Assembly: GCA_017515425.1 (NCBI GenBank) | Contig: JAFWFU010000053.1 | Span: 1-64,000, forward strand | Direction: 5' to 3' | Source: Mogibacterium sp. | GTDB taxonomy: Bacteria > Bacillota > Clostridia > Peptostreptococcales > Anaerovoracaceae | Length of the DNA stretch: 64,000 nt | Part shown: piece after piece, positions 8,320 through 17,200 of the stretch | Position numbering within the stretch: the first letter of the stretch is position 1 | Layout of the letters: every line of letters starts with the position of its first letter | Translations under genes and position numbers: made by a program | Notes under the pieces: model-generated | What the model saw: only the letters and a program-made list of their open reading frames with translations | Told to the model about the DNA's origin: nothing | The model's database searches: none

Positions 8320-8487
8320 TTAATTTCTGCCAAGTCCGTGTTTAACTCTATCCTCTACCTCGGCTCTCTTTCCGTTGTTAAATCTATCAAGAGTTCCTAC
8401 GAGATACCCCGTAATTCTTCTGATTCTCTCGAAGCCGATTCCTTCTCCGACCTGTCCGTTTATATTCTTTACTACCTTGTTGTTCAT
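8320..8487 (-). CDS. detached NrdD glycyl-radical domain (55 aa)
   Basis: This 55-residue reading frame contains RIRRITGYLVGTLDRF (residues 21-36) and AEVEDRVKHG (42-51). These match the C-terminal end of class III ribonucleotide reductases; the E. coli NrdD equivalent is RRVCGYLG...KRRVKHLG, whose Gly681 carries the radical. By that alignment Gly27 is the radical site. A GGAGGTAGT ribosome site precedes its ATG, so it is translated separately. It is 200 bp downstream of the large nrdD frame, which stops before this region. It may act in trans or dock on NrdD, much as GrcA/YfiD replaces the radical domain of pyruvate formate-lyase. Confidence 0.85.
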   Translation of the reverse strand: MNNKVVKNINGQVGEGIGFERIRRITGYLVGTLDRFNNGKRAEVEDRVKHGLGRN

Positions 8488-8584
8488 AATACTACCTCCG
8501 TTTTCTTTGCCCGACCATTCTACTCCTTAGTTCGGGTGTTGTGAAGCTAAAATCTTGTATATTGTTGTATCTTTTATCGTCCAA

Positions 8585-8631
8585 CCACATTATATAGTGT
8601 TTGACGGGATTTTTATGTGATTTAATCACAT
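8585..8631 (-). promoter_or_regulatory. promoter with NrdR box and CRP/FNR-like palindrome
   Basis: On the minus strand a TATAAT (8589-8594) lies about 100 bp upstream of the glycyl-radical gene. It is embedded in CCACATTATATAGTGT (8585-8600), which matches 14 of 16 positions of the NrdR consensus acaCwAtATaTwGtgt. There is no good -35. In its place is a perfect 17-bp palindrome, ATGTGATTTAATCACAT (8615-8631), centred about 41 bases from the predicted start, the usual place of a CRP/FNR-class activator. Confidence 0.65.
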
Positions 8632-8687
8632 CCTTATTCTAGGGCTCTCTCCGCTGAAATCGCACTTCGTTACTGCCTTCCTGCCCT

Positions 8688-10964
8688 TTAATGTATGCAG
8701 TCGCATGGCACCGGCACGCTCGGGTATCTCATTCTGAGCTCGTTCAGCCTCTCGACCGTCACAGGCTCTCCCTCGCGTCTGCCGCAGCGCGGACATATAT
8801 CATCAATCACTCCCGTATATCCGCAGACAGGGTCTCTGTCCACAGGGTGATTGACCGAGCCATAGCCTATGCCGGATTTCTGCATATACCTGATGATCGC
8901 CTCAAACGCCTCAGGATTTTTAGCCGTATCTCCGTCGAGCTCCACATAGCTGATATGTCCCGCGTTCGTCAAATCGTGATAAGGCGCCTCAATATCAATC
9001 TTCTCAAACGCCCCAATCGGATAATATACCGGCACATGGAATGAATTTGTATAGTAATTCCTATCCGTGATACCGTCGATTTTTCCGTATTTCTCGCGGT
9101 CTATCTTGACAAATCTGCCGGAAAGCCCCTCAGCCGGTGTCGCCAGGAGCGTGAAATTCAGCCCCGTCTCGACGCTCTTTCTGTCGCAGAATTCCCTCAT
9201 ATGCTTGATAATCTCAAACGCCTGCTCTCTGACTCTTTCGTCCTCAGCATGATGTTTGCCCGTAAGCGCCTTCATAGTCTCGGCAAGCCCGATAAATCCC
9301 ATGGAAAGCGTTCCGTTTTTCAGAACGTCCGCCACGCTGTCGTCCGGTCCGAGCTCCTCGGAGTCAATCCAAATGCCCTGACCCATCAGAAAAGGATAGT
9401 TTCTGCCCCTCTTGCCAGCCTGAATCTTAAACCTATGCAAGAGCTGCCTCGAAACGAGCTCCATTACAGCGTCGAGCTTCCTGTAAAATACGTCGAAATC
9501 CCTATTCGCTTCGATTCCGAGCCTCGGCAGATTGATTGAGGTAAAGCTGAGATTGCCCCTTCCGCAGACGACCGCTTTCGCAGGATTATGGCTGTTCGCC
9601 ATAACTCTCGTGCGGCAGCCCATATATGCTACCTCGTAGTTATAATCTCCTTCTCTGTAGAACTTCTTGTTGAACGGTGCGTCAAGGAAGCTGAAATTCG
9701 GGAAGAGCCTCTTCGCGCTGCATCTTACCGCGAGCTTGAACAGATCATAGTTTGGATCTCCCTCGTTGAAGCTGACCCCTTCCTTTACCTTGAAAATCTG
9801 CACCGGGAAAATCGGTGTCTCGCCGTTGCCAAGCCCCGCCTCTGTAGCCAGGAGGAGGTTTTTAATCACCATTCTGCCCTCAGGCGTGGTGTCCGTGCCG
9901 TAGTTGACCGAGCTGAAAGGCACCTGTGCTCCCGCTCTCGAATTCATGGTATTGAGATTGTGAATCAGCGCCTCCATAGCCTGATAAGTCATCTTATCCG
10001 TGCGCACCCATGCGGACTCCGAAGCCTGCCTATTGCAAGAGACAAGCGCCTCTTTGGTTATCCCCGGAAGGCTGCCCGCGTCGTCATACCATTTGGCGAG
10101 TATCTCGCCATAGCCGCCGTTCATACTCAGAGTCGGCTTCTCCGCCTCAGCCTTAATCCTATCCGTCAAATCCTTCGCCTCGACATAGGAGATGTCGAAT
10201 TTACCCGCCACGACTTCCGTAAGCGCGGTGAAATACTCTTTAACATAGGTTCTTGCAACTCCCGGAGCCATGGAATAGTCAAAATTCGGCACCGACTGTC
10301 CGCCGTGCATTTCGTTCTGATTTGCCTGAATCGCAATACAGGCTAAAGAGGCGTAGCTCATTATGGACTGCGGCTCTCTCAGATAGCCATGTCCTGTGCA
10401 GAAGCCGTCCTTGAACAGCTTAATCAGGTCAATCTGACAGCAGGTCTCGGTGAGCATATAGAAATCCTTGTCGTGAATATGAATATCTCCGTTGATATGC
10501 GCCTTGGCTATATCCTTTGGCAAGACGTAATTGTCCACATAGTATTTAGCACCCTCGCTGCCGTATTTGAGCATTGTACCCATTGAGGTGTCGCCGTCAA
10601 TATTGGCATTCTCCCTCTTGATGTCGGCGTCCTTCGAGTAGGAATAGGTGAGCTCGTTATAAATATTCATCAAATCCGACTCAGCCTCTCTAATCTTTGC
10701 GTGCTCCGCACGATAGAGGATATATGCCTTCGCGGTCTTTTCGTAGTCATATTTGATGAGCATTTGCTCAACTATATCCTGCACCTGCTCCACCGTGCAG
10801 GTCTCTCCGTCGAGCTTCTCCACCACCTTCTGAGTCAGATATGTGAAATCAATGCTCGACATCTTCTCGCCGTCCACGGCTTTGTTGGCTGCGAATATGG
10901 CGTTGAAGATTTTGGAATCATCAAACGGCGCTTCCTTGCCGTCTCTCTTAATAATTGTGTTCAT
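8688..10964 (-). CDS. nrdD: anaerobic ribonucleoside-triphosphate reductase, large part
   Basis: The 758-residue protein reduces ribonucleoside triphosphates to deoxyribonucleotides under anoxia. Residues 1-95 form the ATP-cone (KRDGKEAPFDDSKIFNAI). The barrel follows, with candidate catalytic cysteines in TETCCQIDL and MGCRTRVM (about 449). The C-terminal zinc region has VCGYTG and CPRCGR. The protein then ends in VPVPCDCIH without the RxxGYL...RVKH glycyl-radical segment, which is instead encoded separately at 8320-8487. An AAGGAAG ribosome site precedes the start. Tandem NrdR boxes cover its promoter. Confidence 0.92.
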   Translation of the reverse strand: MNTIIKRDGKEAPFDDSKIFNAIFAANKAVDGEKMSSIDFTYLTQKVVEKLDGETCTVEQVQDIVEQMLIKYDYEKTAKAYILYRAEHAKIREAESDLMNIYNELTYSYSKDADIKRENANIDGDTSMGTMLKYGSEGAKYYVDNYVLPKDIAKAHINGDIHIHDKDFYMLTETCCQIDLIKLFKDGFCTGHGYLREPQSIMSYASLACIAIQANQNEMHGGQSVPNFDYSMAPGVARTYVKEYFTALTEVVAGKFDISYVEAKDLTDRIKAEAEKPTLSMNGGYGEILAKWYDDAGSLPGITKEALVSCNRQASESAWVRTDKMTYQAMEALIHNLNTMNSRAGAQVPFSSVNYGTDTTPEGRMVIKNLLLATEAGLGNGETPIFPVQIFKVKEGVSFNEGDPNYDLFKLAVRCSAKRLFPNFSFLDAPFNKKFYREGDYNYEVAYMGCRTRVMANSHNPAKAVVCGRGNLSFTSINLPRLGIEANRDFDVFYRKLDAVMELVSRQLLHRFKIQAGKRGRNYPFLMGQGIWIDSEELGPDDSVADVLKNGTLSMGFIGLAETMKALTGKHHAEDERVREQAFEIIKHMREFCDRKSVETGLNFTLLATPAEGLSGRFVKIDREKYGKIDGITDRNYYTNSFHVPVYYPIGAFEKIDIEAPYHDLTNAGHISYVELDGDTAKNPEAFEAIIRYMQKSGIGYGSVNHPVDRDPVCGYTGVIDDICPRCGRREGEPVTVERLNELRMRYPSVPVPCDCIH

Positions 10965-11044
10965 AGTATCTTCCTTTTTATAACGATGATTTGGGATCAG
11001 CCCTCAAAAAGAGAGCGAAAAAAACATGTTCCTCCCCCCCCCGA

Positions 11045-11092
11045 ACATTATATATTGTAGTCCGCTCTCATAATGATGTCAATATGTAGTTG
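11045..11092 (-). promoter_or_regulatory. nrdD promoter with two NrdR boxes
   Basis: On the minus strand TTGACA (11077-11082) and TACAAT (11054-11059) are exactly 17 bp apart. ACATTATATATTGTAG (11045-11060) matches 13 of 16 NrdR-consensus positions and covers the -10. TGTCAATATGTAGTTG (11077-11092) matches 10 of 16 and covers the -35. The boxes are 32 bp apart, three helical turns, the usual tandem arrangement for NrdR repression. No nrdR gene is in the window. Confidence 0.75.
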
Positions 11093-11158
11093 TATGAATT
11101 CTTTTGTTTTTTAAATCTCTTTCATTTTTCTCGTCCGCAATCGGAGTGAATCTACCCC

Positions 11159-11345
11159 TCTGGGAGACTGATTATAAATGATTTTAACACTGTCCGACAA
11201 CCGATTATAAATGACGTTGTACCTACTCGGTGAACGATTATAAATGGTTTTCCCTGCTCAGCGATCAATATAAAATAACGTTGTGCTTGCTCGGCGACCG
11301 ATTTAAAATCTTCTACCCTTCTTGGCAGTCGATAAAATAACTGCT
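11159..11345. repeat. helically phased GATTATAAAT repeats
   Basis: Six diverged copies of GATTATAAAT begin at 11170, 11203, 11236, 11266, 11300 and 11331, with steps of 33, 33, 30, 34 and 31 bp. GC-richer spacers resembling CTGCTCGGCGACC lie between them. The array fills the space between brnQ and the nrdD promoter. A 67-codon frame over it is an accident of the repeat. Confidence 0.75.
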
Positions 11346-11351
11346 TCCTTC

Positions 11352-12686
11352 TCAAGCAGCGGAAGCTCGCCTTTTCGTTATGCTGATTATCGCAAACACA
11401 GCTATGCTAATCGGCAGCCACGCCATGCTGTATTCAGACAGCGGGAGCGCATAATAAAGCTTGCCTAGCCCCTTCCACCCGAGGTCGAACATCTCCGCAT
11501 ATCTGACCGCAAGCTGGAGAAGGCTGATTGCGAAGGAGCTAATCATAGCCCATTTGCCCGCTTTCAGATTTGCAGGCAAATCCTTCCTCCTGCACAGGCA
11601 GTAATACATGGCTATCACTATGGCAGGCGGATAGCAGGCGTCGAGCACGGGGCCTACCACCTTTACTATGGTGTCGAGGTCAGCAAAGGACACTACCGCC
11701 GACAGAGCGCATGAGGCTATACAGATGTTCCTATATGTAAAGAGCCTGGGATTTTTCTCATGGAGTATCTCTTCCCATATTTCAGAAGTCGAGGAGACCG
11801 CACCGACAGCCGTCGTAAGCGCCGCCGCCACAAGAGCTATATTGAAGAGGACGCCGCCCGCACTCCCCCATAGCTGCAATACCATTTCCGTATAGAGAGC
11901 CGACAGGGTCAAATCAATCGTTCCTCCCGTATTAGCCCCCGCTATCATATGCCCAAGTATGGTTATCAGCAGGAGCCCCAGCCCAATTATGCCTATCAGC
12001 GCGAGGCTGCGGTTTATGGACTTCTCCTCTATCCCCGCTTCCCTTATGCCATGCACGACAACGATACCGAAGAGAAGGGCGCATTGCAGATCCGCCGTCG
12101 CATAGCCTTCGAGAAAACCGTAGACGATTGGATTTTGACTGAACGAAGGCGCAGCCCATGTGGTCGAGATTGGCGTTATCAGGCTTTTTATGATGACCGC
12201 CGTAACCACCACGATTAAGATAGGAAATAAAATCTTCCCCACCTTGTCTATGACCTTGCCCGGGTTTACGACGAACCAATAGGTCGCTATATAGTAGAAC
12301 ACGGAAAACGCCACCACAGGCAGCATGTTTTCAGTTTTTAATCCCGTGATTTGGACTATCGCCGCCCATGCCGCCGCGCTCATACGAGGCACCATATACA
12401 AAGGGCCTATTACAAAGATAGTCAATGCGGCGAAGAAGGTACCGAAGCCCTGAGACATCTTGCGCGTGAGCGCCAAAAAAGTATCGTCGCCCTTTACGAG
12501 CGCGAGATAGCCGAAATATGGGAGAATTATCCCCGACAGCAAAATTCCGATAAACATGGGAATGAGCGCAGAGCCTGCGTCCTTGCCCCATTGAACAGGA
12601 AAGAGCATACAGGCTGCTCCGAAATGCATTGAAAACAGCCCTCCGCCCATTATCAAATATTCCTTCGCACTAAGCTTTTTCTTCAT
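11352..12686 (-). CDS. brnQ: branched-chain amino acid/cation symporter BrnQ
   Basis: The 444-residue membrane protein has about twelve hydrophobic helices and belongs to the LIVCS family, which imports leucine, isoleucine and valine with a cation. The N-terminal MGGGLFSMHFGAACMLFPVQWGK-like segment is typical, with the glycine-rich first helix and an F-P-x-x-x-G motif. AGGAGGTAGT precedes the ATG. It is the gene before nrdD on the same strand, but the repeats and a separate promoter lie between them. Confidence 0.9.
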   Translation of the reverse strand: MKKKLSAKEYLIMGGGLFSMHFGAACMLFPVQWGKDAGSALIPMFIGILLSGIILPYFGYLALVKGDDTFLALTRKMSQGFGTFFAALTIFVIGPLYMVPRMSAAAWAAIVQITGLKTENMLPVVAFSVFYYIATYWFVVNPGKVIDKVGKILFPILIVVVTAVIIKSLITPISTTWAAPSFSQNPIVYGFLEGYATADLQCALLFGIVVVHGIREAGIEEKSINRSLALIGIIGLGLLLITILGHMIAGANTGGTIDLTLSALYTEMVLQLWGSAGGVLFNIALVAAALTTAVGAVSSTSEIWEEILHEKNPRLFTYRNICIASCALSAVVSFADLDTIVKVVGPVLDACYPPAIVIAMYYCLCRRKDLPANLKAGKWAMISSFAISLLQLAVRYAEMFDLGWKGLGKLYYALPLSEYSMAWLPISIAVFAIISITKRRASAA

Positions 12687-12757
12687 TTTAAAATACTACC
12701 TCCTTCATTATATATACTGCATATATACTGCTCGCCATATCGCGCGCCATTGCAAAG

Positions 12758-13957
12758 CTATTTCCGCTTCAACGGGCTATCTCCCCCGCGCTTCAATGGA
12801 CTGCCTTCCCCACGCTTTATAAGGAGCGAGCTAATCACCACCGTCAGAGGTATGGCGAGTATCATTCCCGTGCTGCTGGAAATTCCGCTGATGACTTCTA
12901 TCGCCACATAAGCCGAAGGCAAGAGCTGATAGAAGCTGAGCCCCAGCGAATAGAGATATATGATTAGCGTAAATCCGCTGCCCAAAAAAGCAAGTATCAG
13001 CGTATTCGTCATGGTGCCGACCATATCCCTGCCTATATTCATGCCGGATTTAAACAGCTCCCTGGAACTTAGGGATTTGTTGGCGGCATGAACCTCTTCA
13101 AGAGCTGACGATATGCTCATCGCCACATCCATCACCGCGCCGAGAGAACTGATTATTACACCTGCGATAAGGAGCCCCCTCAGTCCTATCGGCGTACCCG
13201 TCTGCCTGAGTTGCAGCAGAGGCTCTATCTCCGATATACGCATACCGTCTATCCTCGCCAGGCTCTGAGCTGCCAAGCCGAATAATGCCGCCAGCAGAGT
13301 CCCCGCCAAGGTTCCCAGGAAAGCGCTCACACTCTTTCGGCTCACACCGCCAATCAGCGTAAAGCTGACCGCAGCTATATAGGCACAGACCAGGAATACA
13401 GTCGGGATTGTCGGCGCGCCTTTAATAAGCAGGGGTATCAGAATGAAGAACAGACAGACAATGGTAAATATCAGCCCTATCATTGATCTCATTCCCGTCT
13501 TGCCGCCTATGAGCAAAGTCGCCAAGAGAAATGCTATTATCGCGGCTACCAATGCCGGTATTCTATTGTACTCGTAGATGACCGCCCTATGCTCACCGCC
13601 CTCATAGGTCGATATAATCATTGTGACGCTGTCGCCCTCTTCGACCGCGACTCCGTAGAGAGGGCCCACATAATTGTTTACGAGCAGCTCCTCTCCCTTA
13701 TACTGCCCGCTTTGCACTAGAACGGTGAGAAGCTGTTCCCCGCGTGACGCTCCGTCTGACAGCTCATCTGCCTCAGTCGCATCGCTCAGAACGTTCAGCA
13801 CCTTCCCCTTCTCATATTCCGCATACTCGCTTGCCTCTATCCCCTCTTCCTTCTCAGGGCTTGCATATATCAGCAAGGCTGCGAATATGATAGCCGCGAC
13901 TAATAATACCGCCGCGTTCGCCCCATATTTTTTCTTCATATCTGCCATTTTCTTCAT
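12758..13957 (-). CDS. YibE/F-family membrane protein
   Basis: The 399-residue protein has one N-terminal membrane helix (about 15-33), an extracellular region rich in beta-strand-like segments with GEELLVNNYVGPLYGV, and then seven or eight membrane helices from residue 130 on. This matches the YibE/F family, which is of unknown function and common in Firmicutes. An AGAGGGA ribosome site precedes the start. It is upstream of brnQ on the same strand with a 70-bp gap. Confidence 0.8.
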   Translation of the reverse strand: MKKMADMKKKYGANAAVLLVAAIIFAALLIYASPEKEEGIEASEYAEYEKGKVLNVLSDATEADELSDGASRGEQLLTVLVQSGQYKGEELLVNNYVGPLYGVAVEEGDSVTMIISTYEGGEHRAVIYEYNRIPALVAAIIAFLLATLLIGGKTGMRSMIGLIFTIVCLFFILIPLLIKGAPTIPTVFLVCAYIAAVSFTLIGGVSRKSVSAFLGTLAGTLLAALFGLAAQSLARIDGMRISEIEPLLQLRQTGTPIGLRGLLIAGVIISSLGAVMDVAMSISSALEEVHAANKSLSSRELFKSGMNIGRDMVGTMTNTLILAFLGSGFTLIIYLYSLGLSFYQLLPSAYVAIEVISGISSSTGMILAIPLTVVISSLLIKRGEGSPLKRGGDSPLKRK

Positions 13958-14171
13958 ATTTATGTGTATTCCCTCTTTAAATCCTATATTGCTGACCTGT
14001 TCTAGTCTTTTGAAAATCAGCTTTTATTATCTTTCTTTCCCCTTTTCTTCATATTTTTATTTCTTCTTTCTTGAGTAAGATTTTAGCATATATCATATTC
14101 AGAATTCTCCTTGTCTCCTCTTGTATTTTTTTATTTTTTATAATCCGCCAGGCAATTCGCGAAAAATAGTT

Positions 14172-14180
14172 TGATATAAT
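14172..14180 (+). promoter_or_regulatory. extended -10 promoter of the large secreted protein
   Basis: TGA-TATAAT (14172-14180) is an extended -10, with no clear -35. It lies about 75 bp before the start of the large gene. The remainder of the 296-bp gap from 13958 is AT- and pyrimidine-rich and holds nothing else recognised. Confidence 0.5.
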
Positions 14181-14253
14181 CTTCTACAGCATACATCTTT
14201 TCTGTTGTTAGAACGGTATTGGTTATTTCAGTAAAAAGAAAGGACAGTATTTT

Positions 14254-17200
14254 ATGAAACGATCAGCAATCAGGACCTTCGTGTTCTTGCTGTCGCTGGG
14301 ATTAGTCCTACAAGCAGCTTTTCCGCTCGGCGTGGATACCGCCTATGCTGCTTCGGACTCCGTCTGGAAACCGCTCGCTGATATAGATGCGGCGGTCTTG
14401 TCAGGCAAATCAATCGCGGTGACAATGACAACCTCAGACGGTGATACCTTTGCGCTGCCGACTGCTGCGACAAGCTCGTCACCTACTGCAAAGTCTGCGA
14501 GCATACAGAGCGACGAGCTCTTTATCTCGGGATCCGAAACTGAATACGGTTGGACTATTACTAAGTCAGGCGATACTTATACCCTGCAAAACTCCGATGA
14601 TAAATATCTGTATCTGACAGCCGCTAATAACGGTGTCAGGGTTGGAAACCTGCCGACAACAGGTGGGACTTGGAAGCTCACGGCTTCCCCTTCTCCTATT
14701 TATCTCAACGCAGATGATTCCAAAGGTGATACCAGGTATCTCGGTGTTTACAACAAAACCGATTGGAGATGCTATACCTCTCCTACTTCCCCAAATATCA
14801 AAGATCAGACTCTAAAATTTTGGGCTTATGATAGAGATGAGTCCACACCGGACCCGACTCTTGTTCCCATTTCTGACGCTCTCGCGGCATCTTCCGGCGA
14901 ATTCTTCGTCAAGGGTGTTGTTACCCTCATAGACGGGAGCAATGCGTATATTCAGGACGCAACCGGCGCTATCTGTGTGCGTGCTGCCTCCGCGATTTCC
15001 GGGATAGCCGTAGGCGATACTATCAAAGCCACGGGTACGCGCGAAACCTATCGCACACTTCCTCAGCTTAACAAATCTACATATGAGAAAGTTACAGACC
15101 CTGCGGAGCAGATCACGCTCTCAGCAAAAGCAACTACCATAGATTCACTTACTACATCAGATGTATGCAAATATGTAACAATTACAGATCTGACAGTTCA
15201 GACTGCCGCGTCCTCCGGAAACAATGTAACCGTCAAGGATGCAAATGGAAATTCCATAGAGATACGCAAAATCGTCCTATCCTCAGACCTGAATCCCGGG
15301 GACGTTATCACCTTCACAGGTGCTGTAGGTGTATTTGATTCAACGCGGCAACTTCAAAACACTAACGCAGACGAGATAGTTGTGACATCTGCCGCTCCGG
15401 TTCTGCCCAGCAGTTCATTCGGGCTTGCCAGCAGCATAGCCGACGGCGACGAGGTCATCCTCTACAATGCCGCAAACGGTGTGGGGCTTGGCAATAGCAT
15501 GTCAAGCACCAAGGTTGCCGGAGTTTCCCTGGCACCTTCGGCTGGCGTAATCGAAACGAATAACGACGCTGTTATATGGACGGTGCAGGAAAATTCAGAC
15601 GGTACATATAGCTTCAAACAGGGATCGAATATACTCGGCGGCGTGGCAAATGGGACGAATGCCAACCTCGTGCTTACGAGTGCCGAACGCACTGACTTCA
15701 CCCTCGAAGGGCCCGACAGTTCAGATTTCAATTATTATCTGAAATTCGCAGATTGGGGGAGCAGCTACGGCAAATTCCATCTCGAATACTATAGTGGATG
15801 GACTCTCTATGCCAGCAATGATCCTTCCAAGACGGCATTCGGCGTTACCTTCTACAAGAAGGACGCTGCGCCTGAGACACCGACACCTCTGCCTAAGGGC
15901 GATCTCATCACGGATTTGTCAGAGCTGACAGACGGCATGACTATAGCTATTTATAATGACGCACATAAAACAGCCGTAAGCTCTAAGCCGAACGGGGATT
16001 GGTACCTCAAGGCAAAGGAAGCGACTATCACATCAGAGGGCAAGCTGGAAACTTTCACGGCTGACTATATATGGAAAGTCAAGCTTAATTCGGACGGCAC
16101 ATATAGTTTCTATGCCAATGATGATGACACCAAGAGCATTACAGCGTGGAAGAGCGGCAACTATGCAGAGCTCTGCCTTGATGTCGATAAATATCCTGAC
16201 AACAAATGGGAGATCTCAGCCGCAACGACGGAAAACGCCTTCTATATGAAGAGCCCGACGGTATCCGGCACCAATGGTCCGGCATATATAGAGGCTTATC
16301 TCAGAAACGGGCATGAAGTATATTCCGGTTACTTCGTTCAGCCTACGTCCAGCGCTTTCAAGGAATCTGAGTTCGCTCTGAAATTCTATAAGGTTGACCC
16401 TGCTGACGCGTCTGCCGCGTATGACGACGGCGTCTGGGACGGAGTGATGAATCCTGGTTCCGAGTATCTGATATTCAACGGCGCAAGCAAGACCGCCCTC
16501 GGTATCTATAAGGAAGCCAACGGCACGCTTGACCCGATTGTTTCAGAGACGACAAGCGAGACCCCGCCGAAGCTGAAAGCAGGCAACGGAGCCTATGTAT
16601 TTACAGTAGACAGCATGGGCAGATATTATACCTTTAAACATAATGGCAAATATCTAGCCACCAACGACAAAGAGGTTCTCTTCTTTGAAGATCCTCTGAG
16701 CGGGGGCGAGGCGCCTGAAAACGCCAAATGGTTCCTGACTCCACTTGATGACGGATATATCATCTACAACAAGGACGCCAGCTACGGCGGCACTCCTGTA
16801 TGTATTGAATATTATTCAAGCGCATTCTCCGGTTGGACATACAATCCGAAGGCTGAGGATAAGAGTATCTTTAGGTTCAATTTCCATGAACCCGCTGCCG
16901 GCACCAAGATATACAATGGTACTGTGCAGGATCCGACAGTATTGTTCGACTGCAAGTCTACGAGGTGCATTGAACAGGACTTCCCTGTTACGGTCAGCCT
17001 TGACGACCTCTGTCCGGATATAACAAGCGCCACTATTACATACACGGCAGGCAGCAAGAGCGGCTCTATAGACACAGAGAATACCCTGGTTTGCGAGGTA
17101 TCTTCTGACAAGAAGAACTATACATTTACAATTCCTGCCGCCGATATAGACAGCGCGGAGAATCCTTCAACTCTCGTGATTACAGTAGCGGTCACCAATA

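Noticed and set aside
9588..10346. 252-codon plus-strand frame inside nrdD
   Set aside because: Shadow frame of the NrdD gene; no ribosome site and no recognisable domain.
11159..11345. CRISPR array
   Set aside because: Repeats are short, diverged and AT-rich, with similar spacers and no cas genes. The 11-bp array at 50441 was rejected as CRISPR for the same reasons.
11152..11355. 67-codon frame after brnQ
   Set aside because: It starts with TTG overlapping the brnQ stop and merely translates the phased repeat.
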